NCBI GenBank assembly: GCA_017958225.1
Contig: JAGDDD010000032.1
Coordinates: 1 to 50,713 of the forward strand
From: Alphaproteobacteria bacterium
Lineage (GTDB): Bacteria > Pseudomonadota > Alphaproteobacteria > CAAHEQ01 > UBA3637
Length of the DNA: 50,713 nt
Direction of reading: 5' to 3'
The translations under genes were made by a program, and so were the position numbers. The notes below the pieces were generated by a model. That model was not told the origin of the DNA, ran no database searches, and worked only from the letters and a program-made list of their open reading frames with translations. Positions 42,901 through 50,713 of the stretch are shown piece after piece (position 1 is the stretch's first letter; each line of letters starts with the position of its first letter).

Positions 42901-43751
42901 TTCTTCAATAATTTGGATAATTTTTGAAAAGCTTTGGCTTCAATTTGGCGCACGCGTTCGCGGCTGATATTGAAACGTTCGCCCAACTCTTCCAAAGTGA
43001 CAGGGTTTTCCTGCAGAAAGCGCGCCGCAACGATTTGTTGTTCGCGTTCCGACAAAGTCGCAATGGCGGCCTTTAATTGACTGTTTTGCAGGTTGGCTTC
43101 CTGTTTTTCAATCAGCGAATCTTCCAGATTTAAGGATGTATCAGCCAACAAGGCTTGCTTTTCCGTGGGGTTGTCGTCAAAAGCGGTCTCGTTGAGCGAG
43201 GTATCGCCATGCAAGCGCTGGTCCATATCCCACACTTCCTGTTCCGACACATTGAGTTGCGAGGCAATCTTTTGGACCGATTCCGTGTCCAAAGACGTGT
43301 TTTGATATAGACCTAATTTGGCTTTAATCTTGTTTAAGTTGTAAAACAGGCGCTTTTGCGTGGCAATCGTGCCGATTTTCACCAAGGACCAAGATTTCAA
43401 AATAAAGTCGGAAATGGCGGCTTTAATCCACCAAATCGCATAGGTGGATAAGCGGAAACCTTTATCCGGGTCAAACTTTTTAATGGCTTGCATCAAACCG
43501 ATATTGGCTTCGGATATTAAATCAGCCAAAGGCAAACCGTAATGGCGATAGGAGAGGGCAATTTTTGCGGCTAAACGCAAATGAGATGTGGTCAGAGTGT
43601 GCGCGGCCTCGACATCGTGATATTGAGCATAACGTTTGGCCAACATATACTCTGTATCCGCATCTAACATCGGAAACTGTGCGATTTCGCGCAAATAAAC
43701 TGAAAGAGAACGTTCCTGTAAAACAGGGGTCAATGTATAAGCGGTTGTCAT
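42894..43751 (-). CDS. rpoH: Heat-shock sigma factor RpoH
   Basis: 285 residues. Region 2 (LISEANIGLMQAIKKFDPDKGFRLSTYAIWWIKAAISDFIL), the RpoH box QKRLFYNLNKIKAKL and the region 4 helix-turn-helix TLEELGERFNISRERVRQIEAKAFQKL identify sigma-32. The ~90-nt leader contains GTGAGA/TCTCAC inverted repeats; a thermosensor role is possible. ATG 43751 has AAAGGACA ahead. Confidence 0.95.
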   Translation of the reverse strand: MTTAYTLTPVLQERSLSVYLREIAQFPMLDADTEYMLAKRYAQYHDVEAAHTLTTSHLRLAAKIALSYRHYGLPLADLISEANIGLMQAIKKFDPDKGFRLSTYAIWWIKAAISDFILKSWSLVKIGTIATQKRLFYNLNKIKAKLGLYQNTSLDTESVQKIASQLNVSEQEVWDMDQRLHGDTSLNETAFDDNPTEKQALLADTSLNLEDSLIEKQEANLQNSQLKAAIATLSEREQQIVAARFLQENPVTLEELGERFNISRERVRQIEAKAFQKLSKLLKNQ

Positions 43752-43891
43752 AATCTTTGTCCTTTCTTTAAGCAACAAATGATGCTCCCATAAGTGGCGA
43801 GCCGACAGTGAGAATCGCAATGATCTCTCACCTTTCTTGTATAATAACGCTTCCTAAATGAAAGTCAAGCAAAAAAATGCAGCGAGCTGAA

Positions 43892-44617
43892 TTATCTTCT
43901 CTGGCGTGCAAACAGGCGCAACAGGAACAAGAACAGATTGACAAAGTCCAGATACAAAGTCAGGGCCGCAATCACCGCCACAGAATCGAGCGCTTGCGTT
44001 GAAGTGGAGCGCTCATATAAATGGCGAATACGCTGCGTATCATAGACAATAAGGCCTGTGAAGATGCCGACACCGACAAGGGAAATCGCAAAGTCCAAGG
44101 CTGCACTGTGCATAAATATATTGACGACAATGGCAATCAGCAAGCCCCAAACGCCCATGCCCAAGATAGAGCCTATGGATGTTAAATCTCGCTGCGTTGT
44201 TTGGCCGTAAATGCTCAACGAGCCGAACATAATCGCGCAAATAAGGAAGGTGGTGAAAATGGTGCCCGGAGCATAAACTAAGAATATCGACGACAGGCTG
44301 AGACCCATTAACGCCGAAAAGATGCCAAATGTCCAAATGGCTTTCGAATAGTGTAAGTTTTTAACATCAGAATGTAACTTAAATACCAAGACAAAGGGGG
44401 CTAACAAGACAATCCAGCCGAGCAGGGAAAGTGTGTGCATACCTTCTACATTGGTGGAATACAGCCAACCCAAGACGGGTGGATGGGCGCCCAAGAACGC
44501 GCAAACGGCGGACAGGATAAGGCCCAGCGACATAAAGCGATACACTTTAATAAAATATTCGCGCAATTGCACATTGACGGATACGCGCGTGGTATGAGCA
44601 ACAGATGACGTTTTCAT
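43892..44617 (-). CDS. Bax inhibitor-1/YccA-family membrane protein
   Basis: 241 residues with seven membrane segments. VQLREYFIKVYRFMSLGLILSAVCAF and IVYDTQRIRHLYE plus LYLDFVNLFLFLLRLF are the BI-1 family signature. In E. coli YccA modulates FtsH; others act as calcium leak channels. GGGAGG precedes the ATG. Confidence 0.92.
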   Translation of the reverse strand: MKTSSVAHTTRVSVNVQLREYFIKVYRFMSLGLILSAVCAFLGAHPPVLGWLYSTNVEGMHTLSLLGWIVLLAPFVLVFKLHSDVKNLHYSKAIWTFGIFSALMGLSLSSIFLVYAPGTIFTTFLICAIMFGSLSIYGQTTQRDLTSIGSILGMGVWGLLIAIVVNIFMHSAALDFAISLVGVGIFTGLIVYDTQRIRHLYERSTSTQALDSVAVIAALTLYLDFVNLFLFLLRLFARQRR

Positions 44618-44647
44618 AAATACCTCCCTACTGTGATATATAGATAT

Positions 44648-44668
44648 ATAGGCGCCATCAGCGCCTAT
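44648..44668 (-). promoter_or_regulatory. 5' leader hairpin of the BI-1 gene
   Basis: 8-bp inverted repeat ATAGGCGC / GCGCCTAT with a 5-nt loop, ahead of the GGGAGG of the BI-1 gene; no T-run, so it is not a terminator. Confidence 0.45.
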
Positions 44669-44674
44669 TGCAAG

Positions 44675-44697
44675 AAAAAAGCCCTCGGCTGAGAGCT
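44675..44697 (-). terminator. Terminator of rpmG
   Basis: 7-bp stem AGCTCTC / GAGGGCT with loop AGCC, then six Ts; overlaps the rpmG stop. Confidence 0.75.
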
Positions 44698-44864
44698 TAT
44701 TTCATTTTCTTTTCAACGTATTTGGTGTGCTTACGTGTTTTGGGATTATACTTGTTCACTTCCATCTTTGCGGGTTTTGTGCGCGGATTTTTCTTCGCGA
44801 TATAAAAATGTCCCGATCCGTCGGTGGCTTCAAGTTTAATCTGTATTGTTGTCGGTTTTGCCAT
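44697..44864 (-). CDS. rpmG: Ribosomal protein bL33
   Basis: 55 residues. Starts [20 protein letters not shown] and ends [35 protein letters not shown] is the family core. This is the cysteine-free form, which does not bind zinc. AAGGGT precedes the ATG. Single gene. Confidence 0.95.
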   Translation of the reverse strand: MAKPTTIQIKLEATDGSGHFYIAKKNPRTKPAKMEVNKYNPKTRKHTKYVEKKMK

Positions 44865-44990
44865 TTGAGTAACCCTTCCTATTTATCATTAAAGATAAGT
44901 CATTATACGAACCATCCGCGAAAAGTCAAGTCTTTTTACATTTTTTTTATCAGGTTGTATTTTTTTGCTTGCGCTTTGTTTTAAAAAAGG

Positions 44991-45005
44991 TTAATATCTC
45001 GTTAA
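44991..45005 (+). promoter_or_regulatory. CtrA box upstream of ctrA
   Basis: Exact TTAA-N7-TTAA (44991-44994 and 45002-45005), 32 bp before the ctrA start, as expected for autoregulation. Confidence 0.75.
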
Positions 45006-45036
45006 TTGCTTAGAAATCATAGACAGGGAGCGTTTT

Positions 45037-45726
45037 ATGAGAGTTTTAGTCGTTGAAGATGACAAAATCATGGCCAATAACATCCGCATGATTCTTACCA
45101 AAGAAGGTATGGTCGTGGATGTGGAAAATATGGGCGAAGACGGCGTCGAAATGTGCAAACTGTATGATTATGATATCATCGTGTTGGACGTTTGGTTGCC
45201 GGATATTGACGGATTCGAAGTGATTAGACGTTTGCGCACCTTGAAAAATACGACTCCTATTTTGATTCTTTCCGGTCTGAACACGCCGGATAACAAGGTC
45301 AAAGGCTTTAACAGCGGCGCTGACGATTATTTGACAAAACCGTTTGCGAGTTCTGAACTGATTGCGCGGATTCGCGCTATTGTGCGTCGTTCGCAAGGGC
45401 ACGCCAGCTCGGTGATTCGCATTGGCGCATTGGAAATTGACCTGGCGTCTAAAACGGTTTCCGCCAATGGTAAGCCTATCCATTTAACCGGCAAAGAGTT
45501 TGCCATCTTGGAATTATTAGCGTTGCGCAAAGGCACAACCTTGAGCAAGGAACAGTTCCTCAACCACCTGTATGGCGGTATGGATGAGCCCGAGTTAAAG
45601 ATTATTGACGTCTTTATCTGCAAACTGCGCAAGAAATTGGCAGATGCGACGGGCGGACAAGACTATATCGGCACGATTTGGGGCCGTGGTTACCTGTTGA
45701 TTGATCCCAACGAGAAAAAGATTTAA
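45037..45726 (+). CDS. ctrA: Cell-cycle response regulator CtrA
   Basis: 229 residues. Receiver domain with phospho-acceptor Asp51 ([16 protein letters not shown]) and OmpR-type winged helix with the CtrA hallmark [28 protein letters not shown]. It controls cell-cycle and, in many species, flagellar and division genes. The C-terminus is NEKKI rather than the di-alanine ClpXP degron of Caulobacter CtrA, so turnover may differ. Convergent with chpT; the stops overlap by 4 bp. Confidence 0.96.
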   Translation: MRVLVVEDDKIMANNIRMILTKEGMVVDVENMGEDGVEMCKLYDYDIIVLDVWLPDIDGFEVIRRLRTLKNTTPILILSGLNTPDNKVKGFNSGADDYLTKPFASSELIARIRAIVRRSQGHASSVIRIGALEIDLASKTVSANGKPIHLTGKEFAILELLALRKGTTLSKEQFLNHLYGGMDEPELKIIDVFICKLRKKLADATGGQDYIGTIWGRGYLLIDPNEKKI

Positions 45727-46250
45727 CTTTTCAACGACACACGGATTGAAGAAGCCGTGGTTTGCACAACAAGGCGCACTTGTTGCTGGTTTGCCAACTC
45801 ATAGGCATATAACGCCGCTGCATTTTGCGCAGATATTTCGCCTTTGCCCGTCTGTAACAAGGGAACAAAGTCGGTTTTAACAGTAGCACCCTCGGCGGTC
45901 AGAGTATCGCCTTGCCGACGAATTACGCCTCCTTTGGGCAAAGAATCGGCCAACACCATACATACAACACGCTCCAAAGCACTCTCGCACGTGCCCTCTA
46001 ATTGCACAGGGACGTTGAGTGTGTTTAAATAGGCGGCGGTGGTATCTTTATCCAAACGATTTTGCAGGCCAAAGGTTTGACGGAAAAATTGCAAGCGCGC
46101 CACCAAATGGCCGGTCGCATTTTGCAACATCATTACGACATCGGCAGAAGAATCATCCATTAAAAGTTCCGTGCCGTTGAAAACAGAGCCCGCCAACCCC
46201 GATAAATCGTGGCTGATACGTGTATAAAGGCTGGGCCATAAATCAGACAT
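45723..46250 (-). CDS. chpT: ChpT-like histidine phosphotransferase
   Basis: 175 residues. [23 protein letters not shown] carries the expected phospho-histidine (His14) of the ChpT dimerisation helices. The degenerate HATPase-like C-terminal half is divergent. ChpT relays phosphate from CckA to CtrA and CpdR; adjacency to ctrA supports the call. The start shares one base with the sucD-like stop. Confidence 0.8.
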   Translation of the reverse strand: MSDLWPSLYTRISHDLSGLAGSVFNGTELLMDDSSADVVMMLQNATGHLVARLQFFRQTFGLQNRLDKDTTAAYLNTLNVPVQLEGTCESALERVVCMVLADSLPKGGVIRRQGDTLTAEGATVKTDFVPLLQTGKGEISAQNAAALYAYELANQQQVRLVVQTTASSIRVSLKS

Positions 46251-47134
46251 TATTTTCTCCGCGGCGTTAAGACTTTATGGACGGTTTTGCCTATATCGGC
46301 CGGCGATTCAACGATAACAGCTCCCGCTTGTTTTAATTTGTCGAGTTTATAGGCGGCGCTGTCCGTTGGATGGATGACAATGGCGCCGATGTTGCCCATA
46401 TAGGTTTGCGAGGGCACTTGCCGTCCGGCAATATAAGTGATTAAAGGTTTTTTCTTTGTGCGGCGCTTGTAAGATTGGGCCATTTTAATTTCAAAGTCGC
46501 CACCGATTTCGCCAATCAGCAAAATAGCGTCGGTATGCACATCTTTTTGGAACAGGTCAAAAATATCCGTATAGTTGGTGCCTAACACAGGGTAAGCGCC
46601 CAAGGCAACGCATGATGATACCCCCAAGCCTTTGCGCGATAATTGCTGTATGGCTTCATATAACAAAGAGCCGGAACGCGTGATAATACCCACATTACCC
46701 GCAGGGAATAAGTGCGCCGGCATGGTGCCGAGCATACACTCTTCCGCCGTGACCAGACCGGGCGAGGCCGGACCGATGAGGCGGGATGATGACTTTTTCA
46801 ACAAGGGCAACAACTTGAACATATCATGGACAGGCATACGTTCTGTCGTGCAAATAATCAGCGGTATTTTCGCCTTGATAGCAGCATAGATTTCGTCATA
46901 GGCCGATTGCGCTTGCGCAAAAATGACGCTGGCTTGCGGCTTGGTTTTCCGGACCGCCTCTTTGACCGAATTAAACAAAGGCACACCCAACAGGGTTTCT
47001 CCGCCATGATCAGGAGCAACACCGCCGACAATCAACGTGCCATAGGCAATGGCTTGTTCTGTATAGCGCAATCCGTCGGTAGACATGATGCCTTGGCATA
47101 AAACGCGCGTATTTTTGTTGACTAAAATACTCAT
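46250..47134 (-). CDS. SucD-like protein lacking the catalytic histidine
   Basis: 294 residues, normal for succinyl-CoA synthetase alpha. CoA-binding fold (SEQAIAYGT-like YTEQAIAYGTLIVGGVAP) and LIGEIGGDFE are kept. The phospho-histidine loop GHAGA is GNIGA, so the catalytic His (His246 in E. coli) is Asn248. The GFTGxQGTFH CoA loop is also altered. It cannot work by the standard phospho-His mechanism. ATGA overlap with the sucC-like gene. Confidence 0.82.
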   Translation of the reverse strand: MSILVNKNTRVLCQGIMSTDGLRYTEQAIAYGTLIVGGVAPDHGGETLLGVPLFNSVKEAVRKTKPQASVIFAQAQSAYDEIYAAIKAKIPLIICTTERMPVHDMFKLLPLLKKSSSRLIGPASPGLVTAEECMLGTMPAHLFPAGNVGIITRSGSLLYEAIQQLSRKGLGVSSCVALGAYPVLGTNYTDIFDLFQKDVHTDAILLIGEIGGDFEIKMAQSYKRRTKKKPLITYIAGRQVPSQTYMGNIGAIVIHPTDSAAYKLDKLKQAGAVIVESPADIGKTVHKVLTPRRK

Positions 47135-48315
47135 CAGGCAATCTCCCGCACAGATTGAACAATACAAGCTACCGCTTCATCCATAGAGTTTTTGACCACG
47201 AAGGGCAAGCCCGATTCAAACAAAATACGACAACCGATTTGCGCGTTTGTTCCGTCCATACGCACAACAATCGGCATGCCGACACTGATTTCTTGAGCGG
47301 CGGACACCAAGGCTTCGGCAATGGTATCACAACGTGCACTGGCACCAAAAATGTTGATGAGTATCCCCTCAATATCCGGCTCGGATAACATTTCCTTGAA
47401 AGCATAGGTAATACCTTCTTTGGTGGAGGTCGCACCGACATCCAACAGGCAGGCGGGTTTTCCTTCGTATCGGTGAATAAGATCCAAAGTCGCCATGCCC
47501 AGGCCGGACCCGTTGATCAGGCAACCGATATTGCCTTGTAATTTGATATAGCGGAAATTATTTTGTCGGGCGTGGCGTTGTGTGGAACTTTCCTCGTCCA
47601 TATCACGCAGGCTTTCGATTTCTTTGTCGGCCGGCACAGCATCCGGGTCAAACTTGATGGTGCCACCCATGGCAACCCATTTATTGTTTTGCGTAATCGC
47701 CAAAGGCTCCAAACGAACTTCAAAGGCCGAATATTTTTTGAAAACAGCAAACAGTGCTTGCAAGATACGGAAAGCGCGCATCAGCATCTTTTTGGGCACA
47801 CCCAAACGCATCAAAAACGACATGGTCCATAGGCGCGGCAGAGGCTTTTCCAAGTGTAAATCAACGCTGTAGGTTGTGCCTTTCACTTCGCCTTTTTCGG
47901 TCAAAGCCGAGCCCAACAGCACAATTTTTTGTTCGGTAAAACTGATGCGAATTGTAAATTGAAAGGCCTGTTGGACTTGCGCTGCCTCTTCAATATACAC
48001 TTTTTTGACTTCTAATTCTTGTGCGCCGGTGGTGGGCGTAACCAGGTGATTGAGCAACATTTTGCCGGCCTGCATCAACACCGCTTGAGGCGAGGTCGCC
48101 AAGCGAATGCCGCCACCTTTGCCGGCTTGCTCTTCAATAAAATGACCTTCGGCACGTGAGGAAGAATACACTTGCGCTTTGACATACCACGCCTCGCCCC
48201 CGATGCTTTGCGCGCAACGTTCGGCTTCGGTCGGGGTATAGGCAACGGCTCCCTTTAAAATAGGGATATCAAAGTCTTGAAAAATGCGTTTTACTTGAAA
48301 TTCGTGTATCTGCAT
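47134..48315 (-). CDS. SucC-like protein with altered ATP-grasp site
   Basis: 393 residues. MQIHEFQVKRIFQDF and GNIGCLINGSGLGMATLDLI are SucC-like. The nucleotide loop HAGGRGKAGGV is replaced by YSSSRAEGHFIEEQAGKGGGI, with an insertion. The metal ligands change: Asn of EINPL is Glu203 (RLEPL) and the Asp of CLDGK is Gly (about 217). Both subunits diverge together. A longer frame to 48576 lacks support. GGGAAG precedes the ATG. Confidence 0.82.
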   Translation of the reverse strand: MQIHEFQVKRIFQDFDIPILKGAVAYTPTEAERCAQSIGGEAWYVKAQVYSSSRAEGHFIEEQAGKGGGIRLATSPQAVLMQAGKMLLNHLVTPTTGAQELEVKKVYIEEAAQVQQAFQFTIRISFTEQKIVLLGSALTEKGEVKGTTYSVDLHLEKPLPRLWTMSFLMRLGVPKKMLMRAFRILQALFAVFKKYSAFEVRLEPLAITQNNKWVAMGGTIKFDPDAVPADKEIESLRDMDEESSTQRHARQNNFRYIKLQGNIGCLINGSGLGMATLDLIHRYEGKPACLLDVGATSTKEGITYAFKEMLSEPDIEGILINIFGASARCDTIAEALVSAAQEISVGMPIVVRMDGTNAQIGCRILFESGLPFVVKNSMDEAVACIVQSVREIA

Positions 48316-48388
48316 AACCGCTTCCCGCCTGTTCTTTTTTTTACAATAACCGAAAGCGTTTCGCTTGGCAAGATAATTTATAAAGCGC

Positions 48389-48417
48389 TTGCCTTTTATT
48401 CGTAAATTCGTTATGCT
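48389..48417 (+). promoter_or_regulatory. Promoter of the lptG-like gene
   Basis: TTGCCT (48389-48394), 17 bp, TATGCT (48412-48417). Confidence 0.55.
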
Positions 48418-48436
48418 AGGCGGTAAAGGATTGACA

Positions 48437-49540
48437 ATGTCTGTTATACCATCATTATTTAGTCGGTATTTAATCAAAAACTTTATTTTGGCTTTTGTGG
48501 CAGCGTTGGGCGCCCTGCAGGCCTTGATTTTGTTGTTTGATTCGATTGACTTGCTGCGACATGCCGCATCCCGCACGTATGTGACCTTTCTGGATATTTT
48601 TCAGTTGGCCTTTTTGAAATTGCCGCAGTTGATGCCGATTATTTTGCCGTTTGCCATTTTGATTGCCGCGTTGGTGACTTTTTATCGCTTGAGCAAGACA
48701 CAAGAGCTGGTCATTGCGCGCGCCGCTGGCTTGTCCGTGTGGAACATTATTTTGCCGATTATCGTTGTGACGGTGCTGATTGGCATCGGCAATATGACCT
48801 TGTTTAACCCGTTCTCGGCGATTATGTATAGAAAGTATCAGACAGAGTCGGCCGAAACTTTCCGTCATGCACCGGCTTTTTCATGGACGGACAAAGGCTT
48901 GTGGGTGCGTGAAAAGCAAGGCCACGACACCTTTGTTATTCATGCGGATAGCGTGCGACAAAACGGACAGGCCTTGTTTTTGCAGGATGTGCTGGTTTTA
49001 CAAATCAATGAAACAGAAGATTTAGAGCAACAAATTGAAATGAGTTACGGTGTGTTGGCCGATAACCAGTTGTCTTTGACCAGCGGTTTTGCTTATTCGG
49101 ATGCAGAAGGCAAACGCGCGTTGGCGTCCTATCAGATGCCGATCAATTTTTCTATCAAAGATATTTTGAGCACGTTTAACGAGCCGGAAGAGATTTCCTT
49201 TTGGCGCATGCCGCGCTTTATTCATCAGTTAGAGTTTGCCGGCTTTTCATCTACACGCCATAAAATGCACTATTATACCCTGTTTGCCGGTGTGTTTTAT
49301 TTCGTCGCTATGGTGCTGATTGCGGCCATCTTCGGCTTGAATACCAATCAACGACAGGGCGGGGCGTTGTATAAAACAACTTTGGCGTTCTTTTTCAGTT
49401 TCGTGCTGTTCTTTTTGACAAAACTGACTAATGCGCTGGGCGTATCAGGCGCGTTGCCGTTGTTCTTGGCGGCCTTTGCTCCCTCGCTGATTGTGATAGG
49501 TATCGGCGTAACAGTTTTGTTGCAACAGGAAGACGGTTAG
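48437..49540 (+). CDS. lptG: LPS export permease, LptF/LptG family (LptG-like)
   Basis: 367 residues with six membrane segments and a central periplasmic beta-jellyroll (about 120-260). LFSRYLIKNFILAFVAALGALQALILLFDSIDLL and ELVIARAAGLSVWNIILPIIV favour LptG. With LptB it extracts LPS for transport. LptF is not in the window. AAAGGA precedes ATG 48437. Confidence 0.78.
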   Translation: MSVIPSLFSRYLIKNFILAFVAALGALQALILLFDSIDLLRHAASRTYVTFLDIFQLAFLKLPQLMPIILPFAILIAALVTFYRLSKTQELVIARAAGLSVWNIILPIIVVTVLIGIGNMTLFNPFSAIMYRKYQTESAETFRHAPAFSWTDKGLWVREKQGHDTFVIHADSVRQNGQALFLQDVLVLQINETEDLEQQIEMSYGVLADNQLSLTSGFAYSDAEGKRALASYQMPINFSIKDILSTFNEPEEISFWRMPRFIHQLEFAGFSSTRHKMHYYTLFAGVFYFVAMVLIAAIFGLNTNQRQGGALYKTTLAFFFSFVLFFLTKLTNALGVSGALPLFLAAFAPSLIVIGIGVTVLLQQEDG

Positions 49541-50037
49541 TCGTCCGACCACAGCGCTTTTTGAGCTATTTCATAAGAAAATCCGGCGCGCGCCAAGCGG
49601 GCTAAATCTTTTTGCGCATAGGCTTTTTGCTGATCTTGCGGGCGGTATTTGCCTAACTTTTTCTTGGCAACCAACAAGGCGGCCGCTTGCGCATCCAACA
49701 CAGATCTGTCATCGTCCATACATTGCGCAATAATGTCTTCTGCTATGCCGGCCTGTTTTAATTTGCCCACGATCCAACGCACAGACTTGCCCGCCGCGCT
49801 ATAGGTGCGCCAAGCATTTTCCGCATAGCGCGTATCATTGACATAGCCTAACCGCACCATTTTGGCACACACTTCGTTGATCCACACAGGCACATCATCG
49901 GGCAGGTCGGCACCTTCTTTGCGTGCCCGCGCTACACGCCGCAACAGGACCTGTTTTAAGCGCGCCTGCGAACTTTCATAACGTTCCAGGTAAAACAGGG
50001 CGATATTTTCTAAACGTTGTTGTGTTATCTTCCTCAT
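49537..50037 (-). CDS. recX: Regulatory protein RecX
   Basis: 166 residues. Three helical RecX repeats: ALFYLERYESSQARLKQVLLRRV, RLGYVNDTRYAENAWRTYSAAGKSVRWIVGKLKQAGI and ARLARAGFSYEIAQKALW. RecX inhibits RecA filament extension. GTG at 50052 belongs to the GAGG Shine-Dalgarno region, so ATG 50037 is the start. The stop overlaps lptG by 4 bp. Confidence 0.87.
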   Translation of the reverse strand: MRKITQQRLENIALFYLERYESSQARLKQVLLRRVARARKEGADLPDDVPVWINEVCAKMVRLGYVNDTRYAENAWRTYSAAGKSVRWIVGKLKQAGIAEDIIAQCMDDDRSVLDAQAAALLVAKKKLGKYRPQDQQKAYAQKDLARLARAGFSYEIAQKALWSDD

Positions 50038-50065
50038 TGACTTGTGCCTCACAAAATCTTATTAT
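50037..50065 (+). promoter_or_regulatory. Promoter of lipoprotein gene 50088-50645
   Basis: TTGACT (50037-50042), 17 bp, TATTAT (50060-50065). Confidence 0.6.
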
Positions 50066-50087
50066 AAAGCAAAAAGGATAAAAGCAA

Positions 50088-50645
50088 ATGAAAAAATGGC
50101 TTGTTTTGTGTTTGGTCTTTTTGTTGGGCTGTATGCCTAAATATACCCCGACCGCGCGTATCAAAGATTATGGCGCGCAAGGTGCTTTGGTCTTGCCGGC
50201 GTCGCGTTTGGAAATGGAATCCTTGGTGGAACAATCGTCCACGTTGCCCCACATAGAACATCGTATGCCGCAATCGCCGGAAAAGGCGCTGTATAATTGG
50301 GCCTATATTCGTTTGCGCACGAATCAGGTGCGGGACCTGACCGCGCGTTTTGTGATTGAAGAGGCGTCGATGACCCGCGAAGATGACCCGCAAAAATGGC
50401 CTTGGCAATATGATAATTATAAATATACGCTGACGTGGAAGGTGCGCCTGCAGCTGACGGACAAAAAAGGCTTTATGCCGTTTGAGACGACGACGCAGGG
50501 CTTTGTCATGCGCACGTTACCGCAAAAAGCCAGTGTCAACGAAACGAAAGCCTTGTGGGCCGATATGCTGGACGAAATGGAAAGCCTGGTCAATGAGAAA
50601 ATGTCCAACGATATCGCCGATAATTTGATTGATTTTTCTTTCTAA
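50088..50645 (+). CDS. Lipoprotein, hypothetical
   Basis: 185 residues. MKKWLVLCLVFLLGCMPK is a lipoprotein signal (lipobox LLGC, Cys15). The body has HIEHRMPQSPEKALYNWAYIRLRTNQ and NYKYTLTWKVRLQLTDKKG, predicted beta-rich, and ends DNLIDFSF. It seems an alphaproteobacterial lipoprotein of unknown role. AAAAGGA precedes the ATG. Confidence 0.7.
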   Translation: MKKWLVLCLVFLLGCMPKYTPTARIKDYGAQGALVLPASRLEMESLVEQSSTLPHIEHRMPQSPEKALYNWAYIRLRTNQVRDLTARFVIEEASMTREDDPQKWPWQYDNYKYTLTWKVRLQLTDKKGFMPFETTTQGFVMRTLPQKASVNETKALWADMLDEMESLVNEKMSNDIADNLIDFSF

Positions 50646-50657
50646 ATCGGGTATAAA
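50629..50657 (+). promoter_or_regulatory. Promoter of tRNA-Gly
   Basis: TTGATT (50629-50634), 17 bp, TATAAA (50652-50657), 8 bp before the tRNA. Confidence 0.65.
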
Positions 50658-50665
50658 GAAAGCAT

Positions 50666-50713
50666 GCGGGTGTAGCTCAATGGTAGAGCGGAAGCTTCCC
50701 AAGCTTAAGACGA
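50666..50713 (+). tRNA. tRNA-Gly (anticodon CCC), 3' partial
   Basis: Acceptor GCGGGTG, D-arm GCTCAATGGTAGAGC and anticodon loop TTCCCAA (anticodon CCC). The window ends before the T-arm. Confidence 0.9.

Noticed and set aside
47134-48576. 480-codon extension of the sucC-like gene
   Set aside because: SucC homology starts at MQIHEF (48315), and the extension runs through the lptG promoter and start.

Overview
The window comes from an alphaproteobacterium with a compact genome, probably of an uncultured, host-associated lineage. Evidence: a CtrA response regulator with a TTAA-N7-TTAA box upstream, an adjacent ChpT-type phosphotransferase, RpoH with its RpoH box, the short alphaproteobacterial HprK, GatCAB, and the rsmI-yraN-BON lipoprotein order. 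The cysteine-rich surface protein at the left edge resembles proteins I associate with gut alphaproteobacteria (inference). Genes are tightly packed: many ATGA or TAATG overlaps inside operons, and several convergent pairs that share a TTA(A/G) stop. Nearly every promoter I could find has TTGnnn, 17 bp, then a TATAAT-like -10, and at least five genes begin 6-7 bases after the -10 and so look leaderless.

Layout. 1-2195: cysteine-rich surface protein (5' end missing), small lipoprotein, queH. 2192-4256 (minus): hpf, ptsN, rnhA, infC, where infC apparently starts at AUA. 4385-8541: hemW, an LpoA-like lipoprotein, rsmI, yraN and a BON lipoprotein. 8587-12987: a TolC-MacA-MacB export operon. 12981-20089: single genes (membrane proteins, SIMPL protein, acetyltransferase, BOF protein, NlpC/P60-like protein, HAD nucleotidase, nucleotidyltransferase, methyltransferase, acid phosphatase, DUF378-like protein). 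20196-20924: a roughly 280-nt structured RNA ending in a terminator just ahead of a TRL-like lipoprotein. 20978-22005: a small region with repeated tRNA-Gln 3' ends around a gene with an internal tandem duplication. 22067-27063: rluD-like gene divergent from a five-gene operon derived from flagellar rotor genes. 27141-34157: secA, FTR-like protein, pgpA, rlmH, gatCAB. 34257-37981: lineage-specific genes with duplicated leader and terminator cassettes, including a double-length MurQ-like protein. 38077-42900: hprK, ptsH and batA-batB/C-batD. 42894-50713: rpoH, BI-1 family protein, rpmG, ctrA, chpT, a divergent sucCD-like pair, lptG-like, recX, a lipoprotein and a partial tRNA-Gly.

The best candidate for an undescribed system is the fliF-fliG-fliN-flhF-flhG operon (23101-27063). 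FliF is cut down to one membrane anchor, the RBM3 ring domain, a second membrane segment and the FliG-binding tail. FliG has lost four of the five charged torque residues and keeps the fifth only as Lys. FliH, the export ATPase regulator, is absent from a gene order that otherwise matches Caulobacter fliFGHN. This suggests a non-rotating, non-secreting membrane ring kept with its polar positioning proteins FlhF and FlhG. Other strong observations are the leader RNA upstream of the TRL-like gene, a SucCD-like pair lacking the catalytic histidine and metal ligands, a MurQ-like fusion with its two catalytic glutamates split between halves, and the AUA-initiated infC.
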